From the NCBI RefSeq assembly GCF_947507565.1, contig NC_089175.1, forward strand, positions 2,283,733 through 2,347,732: a DNA stretch of 64,000 bases, read 5' to 3'. The first letter of the stretch is position 1. Each line of letters begins with the position of its first letter. The stretch is from Oscarella lobularis (lineage: Eukaryota > Porifera > Homoscleromorpha > Homosclerophorida > Oscarellidae). The notes under the pieces are model-generated. The model did not search any database and had not been told where the DNA came from. It worked only from the letters and a program-made list of their open reading frames with translations. This document shows, one piece after another, positions 45,950 through 57,370 of this stretch. The translations under genes and the position numbers were made by a program.

Positions 45950-48579
45950 ATGAGATCTTCCTTTGTCACACTTGCTGTTGGCACGATCTGCGCCCTTGCT
46001 ACGGGAGCGATACTGCCTAACGACTTTCTAATCAACAAATACACATTCCACGTGAGCTTGGACGAGAACGAAAACTACTGGCTCTTTTGGAGCGTCGATA
46101 ACGAAGCGGGAGAAATATCGTTTGGAGTGCAAGTCAACACGCCCGGCTGGATTGGATTTGGGCTATCACCTGACGGTCGAATGCCCAACTCGGACATCGT
46201 CACGGGATGGGTGAACTCCAAGGGAAAGGGATTTATTCAGGTAACCTCCTTGAGGCCTGGTGTACGTCAAACATAATCATAACTCCTCCCACGGTGCGTG
46301 ATTAGGATCGCTATTCATCGGGAAAGTTTCTTCCGTCCGACGCCGAAAGTCAGGACGTCGAATTGATAGCGGCGTCTGAAGCCGATCAAGTGACGACGCT
46401 CGAATTCAAACGAAAATTGAAAGCGTGCGAAGCAAACGACCGATCCATTGACGTAATTGACCTTATGACGTCAATGCATGCACGCACCGAAAAAATCACG
46501 ACCTTTTACAGATAGGCACGTCTCGCATCATCTGGTCCTACAATCCCAACGACCCAGAAAATGATTCGCCGAACGCCTTGCTGCAGCACACGGTGACGGG
46601 AAGACGAAGCGTGAATTTGCTCGACACAATGGGCGGCGCCCAAGTCCCCTTGCCTGACGACGTACAAGAATTCACTGTCGGCGTCGGAAACGTATAAAAA
46701 TCGTATCAATTGCGAACTTGATGAAATCTATTTGGCATATTATTTATAGGTGCATCTGCCCGCGAACGATACAACGTATTGGTGTCGCAATTTGACCCTG
46801 CCCGTAATTCCGAGCGGTGCTCACATTGTTGGGGCGAGTAATAACGGAGATTAATTGGGCAATGACGAGACTCGTTTCTTTTTTTTCTTTTTTTTTTGTA
46901 CGCGTAGTATGCTCCCATGGTGACGCCGGGGAACGAAGGAGTCGTTCATCACATCGTCATTTATCGGTGCTTCAATGGGACCGTCTTTTCTACGGGTTAC
47001 GATGGCAGTTGCCATGGAAACATGCCTGATGAACACTTTCGATGCAGAGCATCGGCTCCCATCCTTGCGTGGGGAATTGGTGGAAATGTAAAGCGAATTT
47101 CTAGGTGCTGGCTTATGCGCATAATTTCAATTCTTTTTTTCCCATTACATATAGAAAATCCTATATCCGGCGGACGTTGGATATTTGTTCAGCGGAGACA
47201 GTGGCTTGCAATCCGTCATCTTCGAAGTGCACTATGATAATCCGCAACAAAAAGCGAGTGAGAGTCGACAAAGTTGAACGTATTGACGTTTTTGCATTTT
47301 AATATTCAAGATATATACGACAGTTCCGGAATCAAGTTGTACTACACGACCACGTTGCGCAAGAAAGAAGCGACGACCGTGATGCTCACTCACGACGTCT
47401 CGTCGTCGTCGACTCTTATTTTGCCAAAGGGCGGAAAGAACATCGTCACGACAAATCTGTGTCCAGCAGAGTGCACGCAAAAAGTAGAGAAATTTTTATG
47501 TTTTTTATTTATTGAATGCATTCATGTACATCTTTATATAGGGAATTCCAGAGAGTGGAATCAACGTGTTTGGCGTCTTTCTGCACGCTCACACAGCTGG
47601 TAAAAGACAACTCAACGTGTTTCTTTTATATACGAATTCTTTTCTTACTGTCTTCTTGTTCTTGACAGCAATTGCAATGAAACTTCAACACATACGCAAT
47701 GGCAAAGAACTTCCTAACATAGGCAGAAATGATCACTATGACTTTAACTATCAGGTATCCTCGATTCTATATATACAGTAATCAATTAATTGATGCTTTG
47801 AAACTCCTGTAGGACACCGTTTTTCCGCTTGAACCTGTCAAAATCTTTCCCGTCAGTAAATGATCAATTAATTAAACCTACTTGGCTGATAAGTCTCGTC
47901 TCTCTGTCTCTCTAGGGAGATACTCTACAGACGATTTGTCATTACAATACCGAGAATCGCACCAAAGTCACTGTTGTGAGTTCGTTTGGCGCGAGAGACG
48001 GGTATGAGCAAATAGCTAATACATAATATATAGGGTGGCTTGGGAACGAGAGATGAGATGTGTGTTTCCTTTCTGCTCGTGTATCCGGCTCCAAAATTGT
48101 TGTCGTGCTTCAGTCAAGTGCCAAAAAGAGAGCTGAACGAGTTTATAACCAAAGCCTATGAGTATGCAAAAACGTTTTTATGGTCTCTTACTGTACTAGT
48201 AACCCACAGTCTTTTCTCTCAGCAAGGGATGGGCTTCTCCCTATACTGGCGATACTATGCCTCAGCTTATCAACGGTCTGAATAAGCTCGATTTATCGAT
48301 TCCTTCCGCTGCCGGTGAGGCGTATGACGCATTTTGGAATACGACAAAAAGAGAAGCGTTTTGCATGGGATATAACAGCGATGTTATAGCGGTAAGTGTC
48401 AGATGTACACTCCACAATGAAATCAATCACGTATATATGTATTATAGGGAGGCGAACTCTCCTTGCCTTCGTATGTGCCGCTTGCCCCAGACCCAGCACC
48501 CGTGTGTTCTGCGGAAGCGAAGACTGTTCTGTCTGTGTTTTCGATTGTGATGTGCGTCGCTGTGCTTGTCGTCTTTTAG
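45950..48579 (+). CDS. DBH/MOXD1-like copper monooxygenase, copy 2
   Basis: Nearly identical to copy 1 in the N-terminal exons and in the same frame throughout. All copper ligands are kept: VVHHIVIY, EVHYDN, LHAH and RDEMC. The end is VLSVFSIVMCVAVLVVF. One donor, after HIVG (about 46,834), reads gcgagt where copies 1 and 4 read gtgagt; it may work as a GC donor or be weakened. The start is the Met of MRSSFV, matching the other copies. The product should be functional if that intron is spliced. Confidence 0.83.
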
Positions 48580-50052
48580 GCGACTAAACGACGCTGACAA
48601 GAACGTTAGGTGGATGTGTTTGTATGTTCTCTGTGCTGATTATTACACTCTGTAGCTTTCTGATCGCGCTTATGACTGTCACCTTTCCACTCTCCCTGAT
48701 CAACTGCGATTTCTAGATCGAGCAGAAACGGCTCGTTCTACTGCACCAGCAGTCAAATCACATCATTAATTGCTTGAGAGGACTAGTATAAGGTGGAAGA
48801 AGGTGGAAGTAAACAGACTACGGTTAGCCACTGCAAGATCTTCTACTCTTCCAGAGACCTTCCATTGACATCTCATCTTCAAATCAGTAACAGAAAAACG
48901 TATTTCTCGAGTGGTAGTCTCCGTATCTAGCAGAACGAGGAGAATACAGGAGAACACGCTTTTCGCGAATGCGTTTCGCGAAAGGACGCGCACGCTAGAC
49001 ACAAACAAAAGTCGGCCAAATCGTACGAAATCGCCGTCTGCCATGGATTCTGGATGCGATTCGACGCATGCAAGCGTATTTTACACTACGGCCGACAATG
49101 ACTTTGAGCCCCTGCCCCTGCAAAACCTCTATTTCTGCGTCCACTGCGTGAAATTGAAGAGCAGACGATGCGTCTTGCAAGAGGCAAGCCAATCGTCTTC
49201 TCATGTGCCCGAATAAGTCTTTTGGTCGCAGTTGGATACACTCTATCTGCCCAACGAGCTGGAAACCGTTCCCACGTCCGACGCTCTAATGAGAAAGAAC
49301 AGGTTGGACGAAAAATATTTCTTCTTCGAATATTTGTGATTCCCATCTGTTTCGGGACGTCAGCACTGCTATTTGTATAAAAACTGTGCCGTTGATACCT
49401 GCGTTAGTTGTCCCCAGCCTTGAGGCCAATCGCCGACCTGGTGCGAGTCATTGAGGAAAGTTCCGACCGGAGATCGATCGCCGTGTCGAAACACCTGAAC
49501 AGAAAGGCGTTTTCATGCGGTGGGAGTCCTGTTCAATCGTACCAAGCTAGCTAGTTGAAGTTGCCTAGCCGATATTGCGACAGAGAGGCAGAGAACGAGA
49601 AGAACAGCATGGGGAGGAGCAATGTTCTACAAAGCGCGCGTGCGTTAGTCGCAAGCAAACTTGGATGTCAGGCTTGGACGTGGACGTAATCGCCGTCTTG
49701 GGCTGGATGCGACGCACGCGGCAGTGTATTTTACACTACAAACGAAGAGCCTATGCCTCTGCATAGTTGTCTGCGTTCACTGCGGAACTGGATACGAGCT
49801 AGACGAGGCTACTAACGGCTAGCTCGTTGATTGGACAGAGGAAAAGTTATTAGATTAGCTCCTCAGCGACCAGCAATTTTTTGTCACCCGTACAGTCTAG
49901 ATCGACTAATCAATGAACCAATCAGAAGAGACCTTGTTCGCTTACTCTTCAAGTCCCCGGCATTGCATAGGCTGCTAATTGTCACCCTGAGGCAGCACGT
50001 CATTTGAACGTGCTTCGCTCGCGGACTCCAGAATCCGGCGGACCCGTCCGAC
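48580..50052. pseudogene. Dynactin p62 5' fragment fused to acid phosphatase 5' fragment
   Basis: About 48,822-49,340 copies the upstream region and exons 1-2 of dynactin p62, with exon 1 still open from 49,041 and the same GC-type donor. At 49,339-49,341 it switches, through shared bases att, into phosphatase exon 3, then exons 2 and 1 to about 49,612. About 49,685-49,775 is another dynactin exon-1 relic, then the DBH promoter block. None can make a working protein. Confidence 0.85.
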
Positions 50053-52674
50053 ATGAGACCTTCCTTTGTCTCACTTGCGGTTTGCACGATCTGCGCCCTT
50101 GCTACGGGAGCGATACTGCCTAACGACTTTCTAATCAACAAATACACATTCCACGTGAGCTTGGACGAGAACGAAAACTACTGGCTCTTTTGGAGCGTTG
50201 ATAACGAAGCGGGAGAAATATCGTTTGGAGTGCAAGTCAACACGCCCGGCTGGATTGGATTTGGGCTTTCACCTGATGGCCGAATGCCCAACTCGGACAT
50301 CGTGACGGGATGGGTGAACTCCAAGGGAAAGGGATTCATTCAGGTATGATGAAATCACTTGAAGCCTGGCCTCTCCCATGAACCTCGTGGGTCCGAGGCT
50401 AAAAACTCTTTTCTTGGTTACTCATCCCACGATATGCGTGATTAGGATCGCTATTCATCGGGAAAGTTTCTTCCGTCCGACGCCGAAAGTCAGGACGTCG
50501 AATTGATAGCGGTGTCTGAAGCCGATCAAGTGACGACGCTCGAATTCAAACGAAAATTGAAAGCGTGCGAAGCAAACGATCGATCGATTGACGTAATTGA
50601 CCTTATGACGTCAATGCACGCACCGACAAATCACGACCTTTTACAGATAGGCACGTCTCGCATCATCTGGTCCTACAATCCCAACGACCCAGAAGACGAT
50701 TCGCCGAACGCCTTGCTGCAGCACACGGTGACGGGAAGACGAAGCGTGAATTTGCTCGACACAATCGGCGGCGCCCAAGTCCCCTTGCCTGACGACGTAC
50801 AGGAATTCATTGTCGGCGTCGAAAACGTATAAAAATTGTATTAATTGCGAATTTGATGAAATCTATTTGGAATTTTATTTATAGCTGCATGTGCCCACGA
50901 ACGATACAACGTATTGGTGTCGCAATTTGACCCTGCCCGTAATTCCGAGCGGTGCTCACATTGTTGGGGCGAGTAATAACGGAGATTAATTGGGCGATGA
51001 CGAGACTCGTTTCCTTTTTTTCTTTTTTTTGTTCCCGTATAGTATGCTCCCGTGGTGACGCCGGGGAACGAAGGAGTCGTTCATCACATCCTCATTTATC
51101 GGTGCTTCAATAAGACTGACTTTTCTACGGGTTACGAGGGCAGTTGCTATGGAAACATGCCTGATGAACACTTCCGATGCAGAGCATCGGCTCCCATCAT
51201 TGCGTGGGGAATTGGCGGAAATGTAAAGCGAATTTCTAGGTGCTGCCTTATGCATAATTTCAATTCTTTTTTTCCCATTACGTATAGAAAATCCTATATC
51301 CGGCGGACGTTGGATATTTGTTCAGCGGAGACAGTGGCTTGCAATCCGTCCTCTTCGAAGTGCACTATGATAATCCGCAGCAAAAAGCGAGTGAGAGTCG
51401 ACAAAGTTGAACGTATTGACGTTTTTGCATTTTAATATTCAAGATATACACGACAGTTCCGGAATCAAGTTGTACTACACGACCACGTTGCGCAAGAAAG
51501 AAGCGACGACCATGATGCTCGCTCACCCGGCCCCGTCGTTGTCGCTTATTTTGCCAAAGGGCGGAAAGAACATCGTCATGACAAATCTGTGTCCAGCAGA
51601 GTGCACGCAAAAAGTAGATATTTTGTTTTTTTGTTGAATGCATACATGTACCTCTTTATATAGGGAATTCCAGAGAGTGGAATCAACGTGTTTGGCGTCT
51701 TTCTGCACGCTCACACAGCTGGTAAAAGATAATGTGTTTCTTTTACGAATTCTTTTGCAATTGTCTTATTGTTCTCGACAGCAATTGCAGTGAAACTTCG
51801 ACACATACGCAATGGAAAAGAACTTCCTTACATAGGTAGAAATGATCACTATGACTTTGACTATCAGGTATCCTCGATTCTCTATATACAGTAATCAATT
51901 AATTGATGCTTTGAAACTCCTGTAGGACACCGTTTTTCCGCTTGAACCTGTCAAAATCCTTCCCGTCAGTAAATGATTAATTAAACCTACTTGGCTGATA
52001 AGTCTCGTCTCTCTGTCTCTCTAGGGAGATATTCTACAGGCGATTTGTCATTACAATACCGAGAATCGCACCAAAGTCACTATTGTGAGTTCGTTTGGCG
52101 CGAGAGACGGGTATGAGCAAATAGCTAATATATAGGGTGGCTTGGGAACGAGTGATGAGATGTGTGCTGCCTTTCTGCTCGTGTATCCGGCTCCAAAATT
52201 GTTGACGTGCTTCGGTCAAGTGCCAAAAAGAGAGCTGAACGAGTTTATAACCAAAGCCTATGAGTATGCAAAAACGTTTTTATGGTCTCTTACTGTACTA
52301 GTAACCCACTGTCTTTTCTCTCAGCAAGGGATGGGCTTCTCCCTATACTGGCGATACTATGCCTCAGCTTGTCAACGGTCTGAACAAGCTCGATTTATCG
52401 ATTCCTTCCGCTGCCGGTGAGGCGTATGACGCATTTTGGAATACGACAAAAAGAGAAGCGTTTTGCATGGGACATAACGGCGATTTTATAGCGGTAAGTG
52501 TCAGATGTACACTCCAAAATGAAATCAACACGTATATTATAGAGCGGCGAATACTCCTTGCCTTCGTATGTGCCGCTTGCCCCAGACCCAGCACCCGTGT
52601 GTTCTGCGGAAGCGAAGACTGTTCTGTCTGTGTTTTCGATTGTGATGTGCGTCGCTGTGCTTGTTGTCTTTTAG
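50053..52674 (+). CDS. DBH/MOXD1-like copper monooxygenase, copy 3
   Basis: Same exon plan and start (MRPSFVSLAV). Copper ligands are intact: VVHHILIY, EVHYDN, LHAH and SDEMC. Differences are small: NKTDF replaces NGTVF after the first copper site and CSGEY-type changes occur near the end. The donor after HIVG is again gcgagt, as in copy 2, so copies 2 and 3 share a recent ancestor. Presumed functional. Confidence 0.83.
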
Positions 52675-53424
52675 GCGAACGACGCTGACAAGAACGTTAG
52701 GTGGATGTGTTTGTTAATGTATGTTCTCTGTGCTGATTATTATACTCTGTAGCTTTCTGATCGCGCTGATGACTGTCACCTTTCCACTCTCCCTGATCAA
52801 CTGCGATTTCTAGATCTAGCAGAAACGGCTCGTTCTGCTGCACCAGAAGTCAAATCACATCATTAATTGATCGAGAGGACTATATAAGAAACGCCACCCA
52901 GAGGCTTTAGTTACAACACTTGAATCGACAGCCACTGGCTCATCCAAATTGGAGGACTCTGGTGGAATATTAGAGGCCACAACGGACGCTTTGTATTTGT
53001 TCTAGGGATCTGTTGCCAAGGCGTAGTCACCTTGGAAGCAGATGTTCAATGCGTTGCAGGGTGGGTTCTTCTAATTAATGAATCTGCTTTTTCAGACTTG
53101 TTCTCTTTAGGAATGTGAGCACAATCTATGCAAGCCAAATTTCAACCCAAGCGGCAGTGTATTCTACACTACGAACGAAACCTATGCCTCTACATATGTC
53201 TGCGTTCACTGCGGAACTAACGGCTAGCTCGTTCATTGGGCAGGAAACTTATTAGATTAGCTCCTTAGCGACCAGCAATTTTTGTCATCCGTAGTAGATC
53301 ATCATCAATCAATTAACCAATCAATAGAGACTTCGTTCGCCTACTCTTACAGTAGGCTTAATTTTGTCACTCTGAGGCGGCACCCATCATTTGAACGTGC
53401 TTCGATCGCTTACGACTCCTGACA
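52675..53424. pseudogene. Dynactin p62 middle-exon fragment and DBH promoter block
   Basis: About 52,882-53,146 copies dynactin exons 8-10 with introns (caccctggaag region; aatgtgagcacaatctatgc). It joins DBH 3' flank on the left at a shared tataa and dynactin exon-1 relic sequence on the right (ggcagtgtattctacac, about 53,148-53,215). The DBH promoter block follows. Confidence 0.8.
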
Positions 53425-56400
53425 ATGAGACCTTCTTTTGTCTCACTTGCGGTTTGCACGATCTGCGCCCTTGCTACGGAAGCGATACCGCCGAGCGACT
53501 TTCTAATCAACAAGTACACATTCCACGTGAGCTTGGACGAGAACGAAAACTACTGGCTCTTTTGGAGCGTCGATAACGAAGCGGGAGAAATATCGTTTGG
53601 AGTACAAGTCTACACGCCCGGCTGGGTTGGATTCGGGCTATCACCTGATGGCCGAATGCCCAACTCGGACATCGTCACGGGATGGGTGAACTCCAAGGGA
53701 AAGGGATTTATTCAGGTAACCTCCTTGAGGCCTGGTGTACATCAAACATAATCATAACTACTCCCACGGTGCGTGATTAGGATCGCTATTCATCGGGAAA
53801 GTTTCTTCCGTCCGACGCCGAAAGTCAGGACGTCGAATTGATAGCGGCGTCTGAAGCCGATCAAGTGACAACGCTCGAATTCAAACGAAAGTTGAAAGCG
53901 TGCGAAGCAAACGACCGATCGATTGACGTAATTGACCTTATGACGTCAATGCACGCACCGACAAATCACGTCCTTTTACAGATAGGCACGTCTCGCATCA
54001 TCTGGTCCTACAATCCCAACGACCCAGAAGACGATTCGCCGAACGCCTTGCTGCAGCACACGGTGACGGGAAGACGAAGCGTGAATTTGCTCGACACAAT
54101 CGGCGGCGCCCAAGTCCCCTTGCCTGACGACGTACAGGAACTCATTGTCGGCGTCGGAAACGTATAAAAATCGTATCAATTGCGAATTTGATGAAATCTA
54201 TTTGGAATTTTATTTATAGGTGCATCTGCCCGCGAACGATACAACGTATTGGTGTCGCAATTTGACCCTGCCCGTAATTCCGAGCGGTGCTCACATTGTT
54301 GGGGTGAGTAATAACGGATTGGGCAATGACTAGACACGTTTCTTTTTTTCTTTTTTTTGTACGCGTAGTATGCTCCCATGGTGACGCCGGGGAACGAAGG
54401 AGTCGTTCATCACATCGTCATTTATCGGTGCTTCAATGGGACCGTCTTTTCTACGGGTTACGAGGGCAATTGCTATGGAAACATGCCTGATGAACACTTC
54501 CGATGCAGAGGAACGGCTCCTGTCGTTGTGTGGGGAATTGGCGGAAATGTAAAGGGAATTTCTAGGTGCTGGCTTATGATTCGTCAGTTCTTTTTTTGTA
54601 TTATAGGAAATCCGATATCCGGCGGACGTTGGATATCCGTTCAGCGGAGACAGTAGCTTGCGGTCCGTCATCTTCGAAGTGCACTACGATAATCCGCAGC
54701 AAAAAGCGAGTGAGAGTCAACAAGTTGAACGTATTGCCTTTTTTGCATTTTAACCCTTTCACCGTCACGCATAACTTCTGCGCAGAATCGGCTGGCGCGC
54801 AATTCAAAATTGCGGATCAGCATGAAGGAATTCTCCCTAACAACCATATATTTTTTTACTTCTAATTAGTTTCCGAAGAGGATGTAATTAGTTTTGTTGC
54901 CATAGCAACAAAATTTAAAAAAATTACTATTTTTTAAATTCCGTTTCTTTTACCTTTGCGATTCGTTTTGAACTGAAGCAATCGTCACCTAGAGATCCTG
55001 CCTAGAGTGCCAAAAGAGCAGGGTTTGTTCCGTGATCGAGAATCGAGGCTAACATTTACGATTTACAGCTCGATGTCGTTCTGAAATACTTCTAGGAATC
55101 GTATACGACCGTTTCGCATAGAAGCGGTCGTTCAATTTTGTATCTACAGGGAAGAATCAGCGCAATTTCACCGTTCGCGAAAAAAGGGGCGTTGCCGGAT
55201 GTGGGCGAAACAGCGTCGCTTTCGTCCTATAAACGCGATTCGCGTTTTGAATGCCATTGAAGACGGAGCACTGATCGTCTAAAAAGTCTTATGTTCCGCG
55301 TTTGGGCCTAGAAAAGCTATGGCTGCCATCTATCGCCGTGGTTTCCGTTATCGAGCGTTATTCGAATTTTGTTCACAAAAGCTGGCCGATTTCTTAAGAA
55401 ATCTTTCGAATATGAAATTTCTCATCATCCGAAGCATTGAACGAACGGATAAAAGCAATTTCTCGCAGTTTTCTAAGGATGTGGCCGCCATCTTGGCCGC
55501 CATTACGTCACGCCACCTATTCCTTGGCAACCATCGCTGAAACGCTGCGCACTCAGCGCGTATACGTACGCAAGGAAGACCCGTATAGTACTACAGCCTC
55601 GCTATTTCCCTACGATCTACGCAGAGAGCGCAGATAAGGTATTTGCCAACGCGCGCTACGCTCCACCTGTGTGGATATCGGCGGTGTAAGGGTTAATTAA
55701 TATTCAAGATATACACGACAGTTCCGGAATCAAGTTGTACTACACGACCACGTTGCGCAAGAAAGAAGCGACGTCCATGTTGTTCGCTTACCAGATCCCG
55801 TCGTCATCGTTTATTTTGCCAAAGGGCGGAAATAACATCGTCACGACAAATCTGTGTCCAGCAGAGTGCACGCAAAAAGTAGAGAAAAATTATTTGGTTT
55901 TTTCGTTGAATGCATACCTCGTTATATAGGGAATTCCAGAGAGTGGAATCAACGTGTTTGGCATCTATCTGCACGCTCACACAGCTGGTAAAAGACAATG
56001 TGTTTCTTTTACGAATTCTTTTGCAGTTGTCTTCTTGTTCTTGACAGCAATTGCAATGAAACTTCGACACATACGCAATGGAAAAGAACTTCCTTACATA
56101 GGCAGAAATGATCACTATGACTTTGACTATCAGGTATCCTCGATTCTATATATACAGTAATCAATTAATTGATGCTTTAAAACTTCTGTAGGACACTGTT
56201 TTTCCGCCTGAACCTGTCAAAATCTTTCCCGTCAGTAAATGATTAACTAAACCTACTTGGCTGATAACTCTCGTCTCTCTGTCTCTCTAGGGAGATATTC
56301 TACAGGCGATTTGTCATTACAATACCGATAATCGCACCAAAGTCACTATTGTGAGTTCGTTTGGCGCGAGAGACGGGTATGAGCAAATAGCTAATACATA

Positions 56401-56900
56401 ATATATAGGGTGGCTTGGGAACGAGTGATGAGATGTGTGCTGCCTTTCTGCTCGTGTATCCGGCTCCAAAATTGTTGTCGTGCTACAGTCAAGTGCCAGA
56501 AATAGAGCTGAAAGAGTTTATGACCAAAGCCTATGAGTATGCAAAATATGGTCTCTTACTGTACTAGTAACCCACTGTCTTTTCTCTCAGCAATGGATGG
56601 GCTTCTGGCGATACTATGCCTCAGTTTATCAACGGTCTGAATAAGCTCGATATATCGATTCCTTCCGCTGCCGGTGAGGCGTATGATGCATTTTGGAATA
56701 CGACAAAAAGAGAAAGCGGTAAGTGTCAGATGTACACTCCACAATGAAATCAATCATGTATATTATAGGGAGGCGAATACTCCTTGCCTTCGTATGTGCC
56801 GCTTGCCCCAGACCCAGCACCTGTGTGTTCTGCGGAAGCGAAGACTGTTCTGTCTGTGTTTTCGATTGTGATGTGCGTCGCTGTGCTCGTCGTCTTTTAG
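53425..56900 (+). pseudogene. DBH/MOXD1-like copy 4, altered C-terminus, intron insertion
   Basis: Exons for the DOMON domain and both copper sites are present and open (VVHHIVIY, EVHYDN, LHAH, SDEMC). The intron between EVHYDN and the next exon holds the 939-bp element listed separately. Near 56,715 about 35 bp of coding sequence before a donor are missing, so the last exon is read in another frame (ILLAFVCAACPRP) and the hydrophobic anchor is lost; the new frame runs to 56,959. If expressed, the enzyme would be soluble or unstable. I call it a probable pseudogene in an early state, but a secreted variant is possible. Confidence 0.7.
54754..55692. mobile_element. piggyBac-like non-autonomous element (MITE)
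   Basis: The ends are inverted repeats: ccctttcaccg at the left and cggtgtaaggg at the right, matching at 10 of 11 positions. It is flanked on both sides by TTAA, the target site and duplication of piggyBac elements, and the CCCTT start is typical of that superfamily. The 939 bp hold no transposase; a 73-codon frame at 55,319 has no known domain. Internal hairpins include ttttgttgc/gcaacaaaa. Homologous introns in the other three DBH-like copies lack it, so it inserted after the duplications. Confidence 0.82.
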
Positions 56901-57370
56901 GCGAAAGAACGTTAGGTGGATGTGTTTGTATGTTCTTTGTGCTGATTATTGCTTTCTGATCGCGCTTATGACTGTCACCTTTGAAAGTTTCCACTCTCCC
57001 TGATCAACTGCGATTTCTAGATCCGGCTCGTTCTGCTGCACCAGAAGTCAAATCACATCATTAATTGATTGAGAGGACTAGTATAAGGTGGAAGAAGGTG
57101 GAAGTAAACAGACTACGGCCCAGACAGTGTGCAGGACGCTCTACTAACTACGGTTAGCCAACTGCAAGATCTTCTACTCTTCCAGAGACCTTCCATTGAC
57201 ATCGCATCTTCAAATCAGTAACAGAAAAACGCATTTCTCGAGTGGTAGTCTCCATATCTAGCAGAACGAGGAGAATACAGGAGAACACCGGAGAACACGC
57301 TTTTCGCGAAAGGACGCGCGCGCTAGACACAAACAAAAGTCGACCAAATCGTACGAAATCGCCGTCTGCC
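56901..57370. other. Intergenic: DBH 3' flank and dynactin p62 upstream region
   Basis: No gene. This is the intact form of the junction seen in pieces elsewhere: DBH 3' flank (gaggactagtataaggtgg) runs directly into the dynactin p62 upstream sequence (actacggttagcc), which shows the original gene order. Confidence 0.6.

Noticed and set aside
55319-55540. Small protein gene inside the TTAA-flanked element
   Set aside because: 73 codons without domain or splice partners; no resemblance to a transposase.
53425-56900. DBH-like copy 4 as a fully functional gene
   Set aside because: A coding deletion before the last donor changes the frame of the final exon and removes the anchor.
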